The notes beneath the pieces are model-generated. The model had not been told where the DNA came from and ran no database searches. It was given only the letters and a program-made list of their open reading frames with translations. A stretch of 40,487 nt of DNA from Streptomyces sp. Ru73 (lineage in GTDB: Bacteria; Actinomycetota; Actinomycetes; Streptomycetales; Streptomycetaceae). A program made the position numbers and the translations under genes. The first letter of the stretch is position 1, and the number at the start of each line of letters is the position of its first letter. Positions 9,597 through 17,637 of the stretch are shown piece by piece. The stretch lies in contig NZ_PQSQ01000074.1 in NCBI RefSeq assembly GCF_002920575.1, positions 1 to 40,487 on the forward strand. Direction: 5' to 3'.

Positions 9597-10511
9597 ATGT
9601 GGCGGTGCACGGGTCCGCGGTGGTCGGACGGTGCCTTCGGGCTCGGCTGGTACCACCCGGAGCGGGCCGAGGAGCGGCGGAGCGCGCTGCCGGCCGGCCG
9701 GCGGCTGGCGTTCGCCGTCGAGGGGGAGCGCCGCTGCCTGGGCGTACGGCGGGCCGGGCGGTGGACGGCCTGCCCGCGCGCCGCTGTGCTCGACGGGGCC
9801 GGCGCGCGCGACCAGTGCCCGGACTGCGCGCGGCTGGACCGCTCGCGGTCGGTGGCCGCCGACACGATGGCCGACGACCCCCGGCCGTACGGCGTCTACC
9901 TGGCGTACTTCGGGCCCGGCCTGCTGAAGGTCGGGATCACCGCGGCCGAGCGGGGCGCGGCACGGCTGCTGGAGCAGGGCGCGGTCGGGTACTCCTGGCT
10001 GGGGCAGGGGCCGCTGATGGCGGCGCGCCGGGCCGAGGCGCTGCTGGGGAGCGCGCTGGCGGTGCGGGACCGGTTCGGGAAGGCGGAGAAGCGGGCGGCG
10101 CGGCGGGCGCTGCCGCCGGTGGCCGAGCGGGCCGCCGCGCTGGCCGTGCTGCACGCCGAGGCCCGGTCGCTGCCGGGCTGGCCGGAGGCGCTGCGGGCGG
10201 CGCCGTACGCGTACGTGGACCACTCCGAGGTGTTCGGGCTGGACCGGATCCCGGCGGCGCCCGGCGGCGTGGCGGAGATCCGTGCGCTGCGGGCGGGGGA
10301 CGAGATCGTGGGCCAGGTCATGGCGGCGGCGGGCGCCGACCTGTATCTGGGACAGGAGGGACGGGCCGGGGACGCGGCACCGGCGCTCGTGGTGGACGCC
10401 CGGCTGCTGGCCGGACGGGTGCTGCGGGCCGCGGCCGGGAAGGTGACCACGGCGGCGGTGGTCCGCGCGGACAGCGGCGCGGACGAGGGACGGCAGGAGG
10501 GGTTGTTCTGA
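9597..10511 (+). CDS. DUF2797 family protein
   Basis: A 304-residue protein that I match to DUF2797 by pattern; no function is established for it. Cysteines at 47, 59, 74 and 77 (the last pair in QCPDC) could bind zinc. They are followed at 99-115 by GVYLAYFGPGLLKVGIT, which resembles the GIY-YIG core: aromatic pair, then a beta strand ending KVGIT, with an arginine a few residues on. The gene starts 13 bases after the AraC-type regulator and its stop region overlaps the proposed start of the amidohydrolase, so co-transcription is likely. Nuclease activity is inference only. Confidence 0.8.
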   Translation: MWRCTGPRWSDGAFGLGWYHPERAEERRSALPAGRRLAFAVEGERRCLGVRRAGRWTACPRAAVLDGAGARDQCPDCARLDRSRSVAADTMADDPRPYGVYLAYFGPGLLKVGITAAERGAARLLEQGAVGYSWLGQGPLMAARRAEALLGSALAVRDRFGKAEKRAARRALPPVAERAAALAVLHAEARSLPGWPEALRAAPYAYVDHSEVFGLDRIPAAPGGVAEIRALRAGDEIVGQVMAAAGADLYLGQEGRAGDAAPALVVDARLLAGRVLRAAAGKVTTAAVVRADSGADEGRQEGLF

Positions 10512-10561
10512 AGGCGACGGACGGGCCGGGCGCGGCGGCGGCCGACGGGGACGAGCGGGTC

Positions 10562-11413
10562 GTGGCGTTCTGGCGGGGGCTGGGGCTCCCCGGACTCATC
10601 GACGTGCACACGCACTTCATGCCGGAACGCGTCATGGCCAAGGTCTGGGCGTACTTCGACGCGGCCGGGCCGCTGGTGGGCCGGGAGTGGCCGATCACCT
10701 ACCGGTACGAGGAGGACGAACGCCTCGCCGTGCTGCGCGGTTTCGGCGTCCGCGCCTTCACCTCGATGATCTACCCGCACAAGCCCGGCATGGCGCGCTG
10801 GCTGAACGGCTGGGCGGCCGACTTCGCCGCGCGCACCCCGGACTGCCTGCGGACCGCGACCTTCTTCCCCGAGGACGGCGCCGAGGCGTACGTACGGGAG
10901 GAACTGGCGGGCGGCGCACGGATCTTCAAGGCCCATGTGCAGGTCGGCGGCTACGACCCGGCCGACGAGCGGCTCGACGGGGTGTGGGGGCTGATCGAGG
11001 ACGCCGGGGTGCCGGTCGTCATCCACTGCGGTTCCGGGCCCGCGCCCGGCAAGCACACCGGGCCCGAGCCGGTCGCCCGGGTGCTGTCGAGGCACCCGCG
11101 GCTGCGGCTGGTCATCGCGCACATGGGCATGCCGGAGTACACCGACTTCCTGGACCTGGCCGAGCGGTACGGCGGCGTGCACCTGGACACGACGATGAAC
11201 TTCACCGACTTCGCCGAGCGTGCCGCGCCGTTCCCGCGGGCGGAGCGCGGCCGGCTGGCGGACCTCGGCGACCGCGTCCTCTTCGGCAGCGACTTCCCCA
11301 ACATCCCGTACGGCTACGCGCACGCGCTGGAGGCCCTGACGCGGGTGGAGCTGGGCGACGACTGGCTGCGCGGGGTCTGCTACGGCAACGCGGCCCGGCT
11401 GCTGGGGCTCTGA
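10562..11413 (+). CDS. Amidohydrolase family protein (ACMSD-like TIM barrel)
   Basis: A metal-dependent hydrolase or decarboxylase of the amidohydrolase-2 group. Visible ligands: the DVHTHF metal motif near the start, FKAHVQVG, VVIHCG, LVIAHMGMPEY and the late catalytic aspartate of LFGSDFPN. GTG at 10562 is the first standard start in frame and gives 283 residues. A CTG at 10508-10510, overlapping the stop of the preceding gene and five bases after a perfect AGGAGGG SD (10496-10502), is a serious alternative and would add 18 residues. The substrate is unknown. Neighbours suggest it is transcribed with the DUF2797 gene. Confidence 0.85.
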   Translation: MAFWRGLGLPGLIDVHTHFMPERVMAKVWAYFDAAGPLVGREWPITYRYEEDERLAVLRGFGVRAFTSMIYPHKPGMARWLNGWAADFAARTPDCLRTATFFPEDGAEAYVREELAGGARIFKAHVQVGGYDPADERLDGVWGLIEDAGVPVVIHCGSGPAPGKHTGPEPVARVLSRHPRLRLVIAHMGMPEYTDFLDLAERYGGVHLDTTMNFTDFAERAAPFPRAERGRLADLGDRVLFGSDFPNIPYGYAHALEALTRVELGDDWLRGVCYGNAARLLGL

Positions 11414-11579
11414 ACAGCGGAACTCCGGCGTCCGGCCGGTGCGGCGAGCGGGTCAGGGAACCCCGGCGCCGCTCGCGCGCAGGGCCGATTGTCAGTGCCC
11501 CCTGCCATGCTTTTCCCAGTGGGACCGGCTGGACCGCGCGGGGGGCGGCCCAGCCGGTCATGCCCGCCGCCACCTGCGT

Positions 11580-11619
11580 TTCTCAGGAAATTCACAGACA
11601 CCCGAAAGGGGGTTCTCAG
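11580..11619 (+). promoter_or_regulatory. 11-bp-phased TTCwCAG direct repeats before the response regulator gene
   Basis: TTCTCAG at 11580-11586, TTCACAG at 11591-11597 and TTCTCAG at 11613-11619, starting 11 and then 22 bases apart. One-helical-turn spacing of direct heptamers is the usual binding layout of OmpR/PhoP-class regulators, and the gene 24 bases downstream encodes one. Autoregulation is inferred. Confidence 0.5.
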
Positions 11620-11642
11620 AGGCCGGGGCCAGGCTTGCCGGT

Positions 11643-12395
11643 ATGACTGCCACTGCCGGATCGCCGCCCGCCGTGAAGAAGCAACCGGAACTGCTGCGCC
11701 CCGACGGGAGCCCGGTGCGCGTGCTCGTCGTCGACGACGAGGCGTCGCTCACCGACCTGCTCTCCATGGCGCTGCGGTACGAAGGCTGGGACATCCGCTC
11801 CGCCGGGGACGGCGCGAGCGCGCTGCGGGCCGCGCGCGAATGGCGACCGGACGCGGTGCTCCTGGACGTCATGCTGCCCGACATGGACGGCCTGACCGTA
11901 CTGGGCCGGCTCCGCCGCGACCTGCCCGACGTGCCGGTGCTCTTCCTGACGGCCAAGGACGCCGTGGAGGACCGCATCGCAGGGCTGACCGCGGGCGGCG
12001 ACGACTACGTCACCAAGCCGTTCAGCCTGGAGGAGGTCGTCGCGCGGCTGCGCGGCCTGCTGCGCAGGGCCGGTGCCGCCGCCGTGCGCTCGGAGTCGGT
12101 GCTCACGGTCGGCGACCTGGTGCTGGACGAGGACAGCCACGAGGTCTCGCGGGGCGGAGTGGACATCCACCTCACGGCAACGGAGTTCGAGCTGCTGCGG
12201 TACCTCATGCGCAATCCGCGCCGGGTGCTCAGCAAGACCCAGATCCTGGACCGGGTGTGGTCCTACGACTTCGGCGGCCAGGCCAACGTCGTCGAGCTGT
12301 ACATCTCCTACCTGCGCCGGAAGATCGACGCGGGCCGCAGCCCGATGATCCACACCCGGCGCGGCGCGGGGTACCTGATCAAGCCTGCCGAGTAG
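11643..12395 (+). CDS. OmpR/PhoP-family response regulator
   Basis: A 250-residue transcription factor. The receiver domain (about 26-140) has acidic residues Asp31/Asp32, phospho-acceptor Asp75 in LLDVMLPDMDG, Thr103 and Lys125 in VTKPF, so it should be phosphorylatable. The C-terminal winged helix (about 155-248) contains LTATEFELLRYL and RGAGYLIKPAE. It is followed 13 bases later by its histidine kinase. Similar pairs include mycobacterial TrcR/TcrA types. Phased direct repeats upstream suggest autoregulation. Confidence 0.95.
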   Translation: MTATAGSPPAVKKQPELLRPDGSPVRVLVVDDEASLTDLLSMALRYEGWDIRSAGDGASALRAAREWRPDAVLLDVMLPDMDGLTVLGRLRRDLPDVPVLFLTAKDAVEDRIAGLTAGGDDYVTKPFSLEEVVARLRGLLRRAGAAAVRSESVLTVGDLVLDEDSHEVSRGGVDIHLTATEFELLRYLMRNPRRVLSKTQILDRVWSYDFGGQANVVELYISYLRRKIDAGRSPMIHTRRGAGYLIKPAE

Positions 12396-12408
12396 GCGGC
12401 CTGCGCTC

Positions 12409-14007
12409 ATGTCCCGTACCCCCGGCGGCCGTTCCGGCCGGCGTCCCTGGTCCCTGCGCACCCGGCTGGTGGTGGCCGCGGTCACGCTGATCGCCGTGGT
12501 CGCCACGGTCATCGGCACGGTCACGACGATCGCGCTGCACTCCTACCTCCAGCAGCAGCTCGACCACCAGCTGAACGACGCCGCATGGCGCACGCAGGGC
12601 CCGATCGCGGCACACGTTCCGCCCCAGCGGAACCTGGACTTCGTCGCGATGCCGGGCCAGCCGACCGGCACGGTCGGCGGCCGGGTCACGCCCGACGGTG
12701 AGATCACGCAGGGCGCGAAGAACAACGACGTCAAGAGCCGCGACCCGGCCGACCATCTCGACCCGCTGAACGCGGCCCAGCTCCGGGCGCTGGCGGAGGT
12801 CCCCCGGGACGGCTCGCCGCACACCGCCACCCTGCCCGGCCTCGGTGACTACCGCGTCCAGTCCACCAAGGACGGTTCGGTGGTCATCGGGCTCCCGCTG
12901 GCCCAGGTCCAGGACACGGTCGGCACGATGATCACGGTCGAGGTCTGCGTGACCGCCGCCGGACTCGTCGCGGCCGGCATCGCCGGCGCCTCGATGGTCG
13001 GCCTCGCGCTGCGCCCGCTGCGCAGGGTCGCGGCGACCGCCACCCGCGTCTCCGAACTCCCGCTGCACGAGGGGGAGGTGGCGCTGCACGAGCGGGTACC
13101 GGCCGCCGAGGCCGATCCGCGCACCGAGGTCGGCCAGGTCGGCGCGGCCCTCAACCGCATGCTGGGGCACGTCGGTTCGGCGCTGGCCGCCCGGCAGGAG
13201 AGCGAGACGCGGGTACGGCAGTTCGTCGCGGACGCCAGCCACGAACTGCGGACACCGCTCGCCTCCATCCGCGGCTACGCCGAACTGACCCGGCGCGGCC
13301 GCGAGGAGCCGGGCCCCGACACCCGGCACGCGCTGGGCCGCATCGAGGCCGAGGCGACCCGGATGACCGGGCTGGTGGAGGACCTGCTGCTGCTCGCGCG
13401 GCTGGACGCGGGACGCCCGCTGTCGTACGCGAGCACCGACCTCTCGCCGCTGGTCGTGGACGCGGTCAGCGACGCCCGCGCGGCCGGCCCGGCACATCGC
13501 TGGCGGCTCGAACTCCCCGACGCGCCGGCCCTCGTACGGGCCGACGCGGCACGCCTGCAACAGGTGCTGGTCAACCTCCTCGCCAACGCCCGTACGCACA
13601 CCCCCGAGGGCACGACCGTCACCGCGCGGGTGGCCCGGCACGGCCCGTCCGTGCTGCTCCAGGTCGAGGACGACGGCCCCGGCATACCGGCGGCGACGCT
13701 GCCGCACGTCTTCGAACGCTTCGCGCGCGGCGACGCCTCGCGCTCCCGGGCCGCCGGCAGCACCGGCCTCGGCCTGGCCATCGTCCGCGCCGTGGTGGCC
13801 GCGCACGGCGGCGAGGTGGGCGTGGACAGCGTGCCCGGACGGACCGTCTTCACGGTCCGGCTGCCCGCCGAGGCACCGGGTGACCAGCCTGCCGAGACGC
13901 CCGGTGAACAGCCCGCCGTGGCGCACGGCTCCGGCCCCGCCATGGCACGGGAAACCGGCCCCGCCGCGGACTCACAGGCAGGACACAGCCTCACCACACG
14001 GTGGTGA
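12409..14007 (+). CDS. Membrane sensor histidine kinase
   Basis: A 532-residue kinase, cognate to the preceding regulator. TM helix 1 at about 19-42, an extracytoplasmic sensor loop of about 130 residues, TM helix 2 at about 172-200, HAMP to about 262, then HisKA with the H-box DASHELRTPL (His278). The HATPase region has an N-box VLVNLLANARTHT, DDGPGIP and GLGLAIV, all intact, in contrast to the degenerate protein at 1798-6036. The last 45 residues are a Pro/Glu/Ala-rich tail containing imperfect GDQPAETPGEQPA repeats. Its stop overlaps the likely start zone of the glycosyltransferase gene, so the four genes look like one operon concerned with the cell envelope. Confidence 0.95.
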   Translation: MSRTPGGRSGRRPWSLRTRLVVAAVTLIAVVATVIGTVTTIALHSYLQQQLDHQLNDAAWRTQGPIAAHVPPQRNLDFVAMPGQPTGTVGGRVTPDGEITQGAKNNDVKSRDPADHLDPLNAAQLRALAEVPRDGSPHTATLPGLGDYRVQSTKDGSVVIGLPLAQVQDTVGTMITVEVCVTAAGLVAAGIAGASMVGLALRPLRRVAATATRVSELPLHEGEVALHERVPAAEADPRTEVGQVGAALNRMLGHVGSALAARQESETRVRQFVADASHELRTPLASIRGYAELTRRGREEPGPDTRHALGRIEAEATRMTGLVEDLLLLARLDAGRPLSYASTDLSPLVVDAVSDARAAGPAHRWRLELPDAPALVRADAARLQQVLVNLLANARTHTPEGTTVTARVARHGPSVLLQVEDDGPGIPAATLPHVFERFARGDASRSRAAGSTGLGLAIVRAVVAAHGGEVGVDSVPGRTVFTVRLPAEAPGDQPAETPGEQPAVAHGSGPAMARETGPAADSQAGHSLTTRW

Positions 14008-14033
14008 CAGCGGGGCCGACGAACGTCGGCGGC

Positions 14034-15383
14034 ATGACGACGACACAGCCGGCCCCGGGCCCCACTCCGGCCCCGGGCCACTCCCAGGCCCCCGCTCCGG
14101 GACCCGCACCGGCCTCCGTCCCGCTGGACTCCCTGCCGCCGCGCGAGCACCTGCGCCCCGGCCGGACCACGACCGTCCTGGACGTGGTGATCCCGGTCTA
14201 CAACGAGGAGCGCGACCTCGAACCGTGCGTGCGGCGGCTCCACGAGTACCTGACCCGCACGTTCCCGTACGGCTTCCGGATCACCATCGCGGACAACGCC
14301 AGCACGGACACCACGCCCGAGGTCTCGGCCCGGCTCGACAATGAGATCGCCGAGGTCACCGCGGTACGGCTGGAGCAGAAGGGCCGCGGCCGGGCGCTGC
14401 GCACGGTCTGGTCGATGTCCGGTGCGCCCGTGCTGGCGTACATGGACGTGGACCTGTCCACCGACCTGAACGCGCTGCTGCCACTGGTGGCCCCGCTGAT
14501 CTCCGGCCACTCCGACCTGGCGATCGGCTCCCGGCTGGCCCGCAGCTCGCGGGTGGTGCGCGGGCCCAAGCGGGAGTTCATCTCGCGCAGCTACAACCTG
14601 ATCCTGCGCGGCTCGCTGGCCGCCCGCTTCAGCGACGCGCAGTGCGGGTTCAAGGCCATCCGCGGCGACGTGGCCCAGCGGCTGCTGCCGATGGTGGAGG
14701 ACACCGGCTGGTTCTTCGACACCGAGATGCTGGTGCTCGCCGAGCGCGCCGGACTGCGCATCCACGAGGTGCCGGTGGACTGGGTCGACGACCCGGACAG
14801 CACCGTGCACATCGTGAAGACCGCCACCGACGACCTCAAGGGCGTCTGGCGGGTCGGACGGGCGCTGGCCACCGGTGCGCTGCCGCTGGACCGGCTGGCC
14901 CGGCCCTTCGGCGACGACCCGCGCGACCGGCAGCTGTCCGGCGTACCGGGCGGCCTCGCCCGCCAGCTGGTCGGCTTCTGCGTGGTCGGCGTGCTCAGCA
15001 CGGTGGCGTATCTGCTGCTGTACTCGCTCTTCCGGCTGGGCGTCGGGCCGCAGGCCGCCAACGCGCTGGCCCTGCTGGTCTCCGCGTTCGGCAACACCGC
15101 CGCCAACCGCAGGCTCACCTTCGGCGTACGGGGCCGCGACCGGGCGGTCCGCCACCAGGCGCAGGGCCTGGTCGTCTTCGCCATCGGACTGGCCCTGACC
15201 AGCGGCTCGCTGGCGGCCCTGAACGCGGCGACCGGCACCCCCTCGCACGCCACGGAACTGGCCGTACTGATCGCCGCGAACCTCGCCGCGACCGTCCTGC
15301 GCTTCCTCCTCTTCCGCGCCTGGGTCTTCCCGGGCACCACCCCCGCCCAGCAGGGCACCGGCGATTCCAGGAGCTCCCGATGA
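14034..15383 (+). CDS. GT2 glycosyltransferase fused to GtrA membrane domain
   Basis: A 449-residue bifunctional protein. The N-terminal half is a dolichol-phosphate-mannose-synthase-like GT2 domain: VVIPVYNEERDLEPCV, ADNASTDTTPE, the DVDLSTD metal motif and AIGSRL. The C-terminal half from about residue 300 is a four-helix GtrA domain (LVGFCVVGVLSTVAYLLLY onward) ending in RAWVFPG. It should load a sugar onto a polyprenyl phosphate and help flip it. ATG at 14034 is used; two in-frame GTGs at 14001 and 14004 overlap the kinase stop (GTGA at 14004), so the true start may be there. It supplies the donor for the GT39 enzyme, whose ATG overlaps its stop. Confidence 0.9.
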   Translation: MTTTQPAPGPTPAPGHSQAPAPGPAPASVPLDSLPPREHLRPGRTTTVLDVVIPVYNEERDLEPCVRRLHEYLTRTFPYGFRITIADNASTDTTPEVSARLDNEIAEVTAVRLEQKGRGRALRTVWSMSGAPVLAYMDVDLSTDLNALLPLVAPLISGHSDLAIGSRLARSSRVVRGPKREFISRSYNLILRGSLAARFSDAQCGFKAIRGDVAQRLLPMVEDTGWFFDTEMLVLAERAGLRIHEVPVDWVDDPDSTVHIVKTATDDLKGVWRVGRALATGALPLDRLARPFGDDPRDRQLSGVPGGLARQLVGFCVVGVLSTVAYLLLYSLFRLGVGPQAANALALLVSAFGNTAANRRLTFGVRGRDRAVRHQAQGLVVFAIGLALTSGSLAALNAATGTPSHATELAVLIAANLAATVLRFLLFRAWVFPGTTPAQQGTGDSRSSR

Positions 15384-17503
15384 CCGCACCGCCCCTGCAC
15401 GAGGACCGGCGGACGGATGCGCCGCACGCGCCGCGTACGCCGGCGAGACCCGGCGATCCGCGCTGGGCGCGCCCCGGGCTGCTGCTCCTGCTGGCCGTCA
15501 CCGCCGCGCTCTACCTCTGGGACCTGGGTGCCTCCGGGTACGCCAACTCCTTCTACTCGGCGGCCGTCCAGGCCGGCAGCGAGAGCTGGAAGGCGTTCTT
15601 CTTCGGCTCCTCGGACGCGGCGAACTCCATCACCGTCGACAAGCCGCCGGCCGCGCTGTGGCCGATGGGCCTGTCGGTACGGCTCTTCGGGCTCGGTGCC
15701 TGGCAGATCCTGGTGCCCGAGGCGCTGATGGGCGTCGCGGCGGTAGGCGTGCTGTACGCCACCGTGCGCCGGCGCTTCGGCGCGGGCGCCGGGCTGCTCG
15801 CGGGCGGCGTGCTGGCGGTCACCCCGGTCGCCGCGCTGATGTTCCGCTTCAACAACCCCGACGCGCTGCTGTGCCTGCTGATGGTCTGCGCGATCGCCTG
15901 CGTGCTGCGCGCCCTGGAGGACGCGCGCACCAAGTGGCTGGTGCTGGCCGGGCTCTGCTTCGGCTTCGCCTTCCTCGTGAAGACGCTGCAGGCGTGGCTG
16001 ATCCTGCCGCCGCTGGCGCTGGTGTACCTGCTCTGCGCGCCCACCACCGTGCGCAGGCGGATCGGCCAGACGCTGCTCGCGGGGCTCGCGCTGGTCGTCT
16101 CGGCCGGCTGGTGGGTGGCGATCGTCGAGCTGTGGCCGGCGTCCTCGCGCCCGTACATCGGCGGTTCGCAGAACAACAGCTTCCTGGAGCTGACCTTCGG
16201 CTACAACGGCCTGGGCCGGATCAACGGCAACGAGACCGGCAGCGTCGGCGGCGGTGGCGGCGGCCGGGGTGGCGGCGGCTGGGGCGAGACCGGCATCGGC
16301 CGGCTCTTCTCCTCCGACATGGGCGGCCAGATCTCCTGGCTGCTGCCCGCCGCCTTCCTGCTGCTGATCGCCGGTCTGGCCGTGCTGTGGCGGGCCCGCC
16401 GGGCGACGGACGCGGTGGCCGCGCAGCAGCGGAATGCGTTCCGGGTCTGGGGCGGCGCCCTGCTGATGACCTTCGTGACCTTCAGCTTCATGTCCGGGAT
16501 CTTCCACCAGTACTACAACGTCGCGCTGGCCCCCTACGTCGCGGCGCTGGTGGGCATGGGCGCGGCGCTGCTGTGGCAGCGGCGGGGGCACGTGGCCGCC
16601 ACCTCGGTGCTCGCGCTCACCGTGGCGGTGACGGCGGTCTGGTCGTACGTGCTGCTGGACCGGTCGCCGAGCTGGCTGCCGTGGCTGCGCTGGGCCGTGC
16701 TGGTCGGCGGGCTGTTCGCGGCGGTCGCGCTGGCGGTCTTCGGGCGCGGTACGTCCGGTGCCGGGCGGCGGCTCGCGGTCGGCGCGGCGGGGCTGGGTCT
16801 CGTCACGTCGCTGGCCGGGCCGGTCGCGTACACGCTGAACACGGTGACGACCCCGCACACCGGCTCCATCATCACGGCCGGCCCGTCGGTCGCGGGCGGC
16901 ATGGGCGGCCCCGGCGGCATGGGCGGCGGGCGGCCGGGCGGCGGCAAGGGCGGCCCGCCGGGGATGCCGGGCGCCCAGGGCAACGCCAAGGCCGGGCCCG
17001 GTGGGCAGCCGCCCGGTGGCATGAAGGCGTTCCCCGGCGGCTCGAATCAGTGGCCCGGCCCGGGCGGCACGAAGCAGCAGGCGGGCCCCGGCCGGGCCGG
17101 CGGCGAGCGCGGCGCCATGCGCGGAGCCGGCGGCATGGGCGGCCTGCTCAACGGCGCCCAGGTCAGCACCGAGGTGAAGGCCGAGCTGCTCGCGGACGCG
17201 GACGAGTACACCTGGGCCGCCGCGTCCATCGGCTCGCAGAACGCGGCGAGTTACCAGCTGGCGACCGGCAGGCCCGTGATGGCCGTCGGCGGCTTCAACG
17301 GCAGCGACCCGTCGCCGACGCTGAAGCAGTTCCAGCAGTACGTGAAGGAAGGGAGGATCCACTACTTCCTGGGCGGCGGCATGGGCGGCCCGGGCGGCAG
17401 CTCCGGCACCTCCGCCAGGATCACGTCCTGGGTGGCGAAGAACTTCGAGAAGGTCACCGTCGGCAGCACGACGCTCTACGACCTGACCAGCCCGAAGAAG
17501 TAG
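15380..17503 (+). CDS. ArnT/PMT-like GT39-family membrane glycosyltransferase
   Basis: A 707-residue polytopic membrane protein that would transfer a sugar from a polyprenyl-phosphate donor to a surface acceptor. About 11 TM helices are visible from residue 32. The first external loop carries the family pattern ITVDKPPAALWP, and FRFNNPDALL lies further on. Two glycine-rich insertions, at about 290-305 and 505-590 (GGMGG, GGRPGGG), are low-complexity and unlike the rest. A soluble C-terminal domain follows. The ATG at 15380 overlaps the GT2 stop (ATGA), implying coupled translation. Acceptor and sugar are unknown; a mannosyl or arabinosyl-type donor is possible. Confidence 0.88.
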   Translation: MTAPPLHEDRRTDAPHAPRTPARPGDPRWARPGLLLLLAVTAALYLWDLGASGYANSFYSAAVQAGSESWKAFFFGSSDAANSITVDKPPAALWPMGLSVRLFGLGAWQILVPEALMGVAAVGVLYATVRRRFGAGAGLLAGGVLAVTPVAALMFRFNNPDALLCLLMVCAIACVLRALEDARTKWLVLAGLCFGFAFLVKTLQAWLILPPLALVYLLCAPTTVRRRIGQTLLAGLALVVSAGWWVAIVELWPASSRPYIGGSQNNSFLELTFGYNGLGRINGNETGSVGGGGGGRGGGGWGETGIGRLFSSDMGGQISWLLPAAFLLLIAGLAVLWRARRATDAVAAQQRNAFRVWGGALLMTFVTFSFMSGIFHQYYNVALAPYVAALVGMGAALLWQRRGHVAATSVLALTVAVTAVWSYVLLDRSPSWLPWLRWAVLVGGLFAAVALAVFGRGTSGAGRRLAVGAAGLGLVTSLAGPVAYTLNTVTTPHTGSIITAGPSVAGGMGGPGGMGGGRPGGGKGGPPGMPGAQGNAKAGPGGQPPGGMKAFPGGSNQWPGPGGTKQQAGPGRAGGERGAMRGAGGMGGLLNGAQVSTEVKAELLADADEYTWAAASIGSQNAASYQLATGRPVMAVGGFNGSDPSPTLKQFQQYVKEGRIHYFLGGGMGGPGGSSGTSARITSWVAKNFEKVTVGSTTLYDLTSPKK

Positions 17504-17518
17504 CACCGCAGCGGCCCC

Positions 17519-17552
17519 CCCGGGGCGCGGAGCCGCCTCTCCGTGCCCCGGG
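17519..17552 (+). terminator. Hairpin after the glycosyltransferase operon
   Basis: CCCGGGGC-G-CGGAG pairs with CTCCG-T-GCCCCGGG around CCGCCT, 13 bp plus one G-T pair, starting 15 bases after the GT39 stop. No T tract. Confidence 0.6.
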
Positions 17553-17588
17553 CCGCGGCCGAAAATGAAATGTACGGCGTATAAGAGA

Positions 17589-17631
17589 TCCCTGTACGGT
17601 GTAAGCCAATCCGCTCACATCCGTACAGGGA
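17589..17631. promoter_or_regulatory. 11-bp inverted repeat before the DHA2 pump (candidate TetR operator)
   Basis: TCCCTGTACGG (17589-17599) and its exact complement CCGTACAGGGA (17621-17631) flank 21 bases. A third TGTACGG core lies at 17571-17577. The right arm contains the pump's SD, so binding would block expression. The TetR protein encoded just after the pump is the obvious candidate ligand-responsive repressor. Confidence 0.55.
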
Positions 17632-17637
17632 GCCTGC

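Noticed and set aside
14591..17506. Long minus-strand frame opposite the two glycosyltransferases
   Set aside because: Low-complexity His/Arg/Gln-rich translation with no domain, antisense to well-supported membrane proteins.
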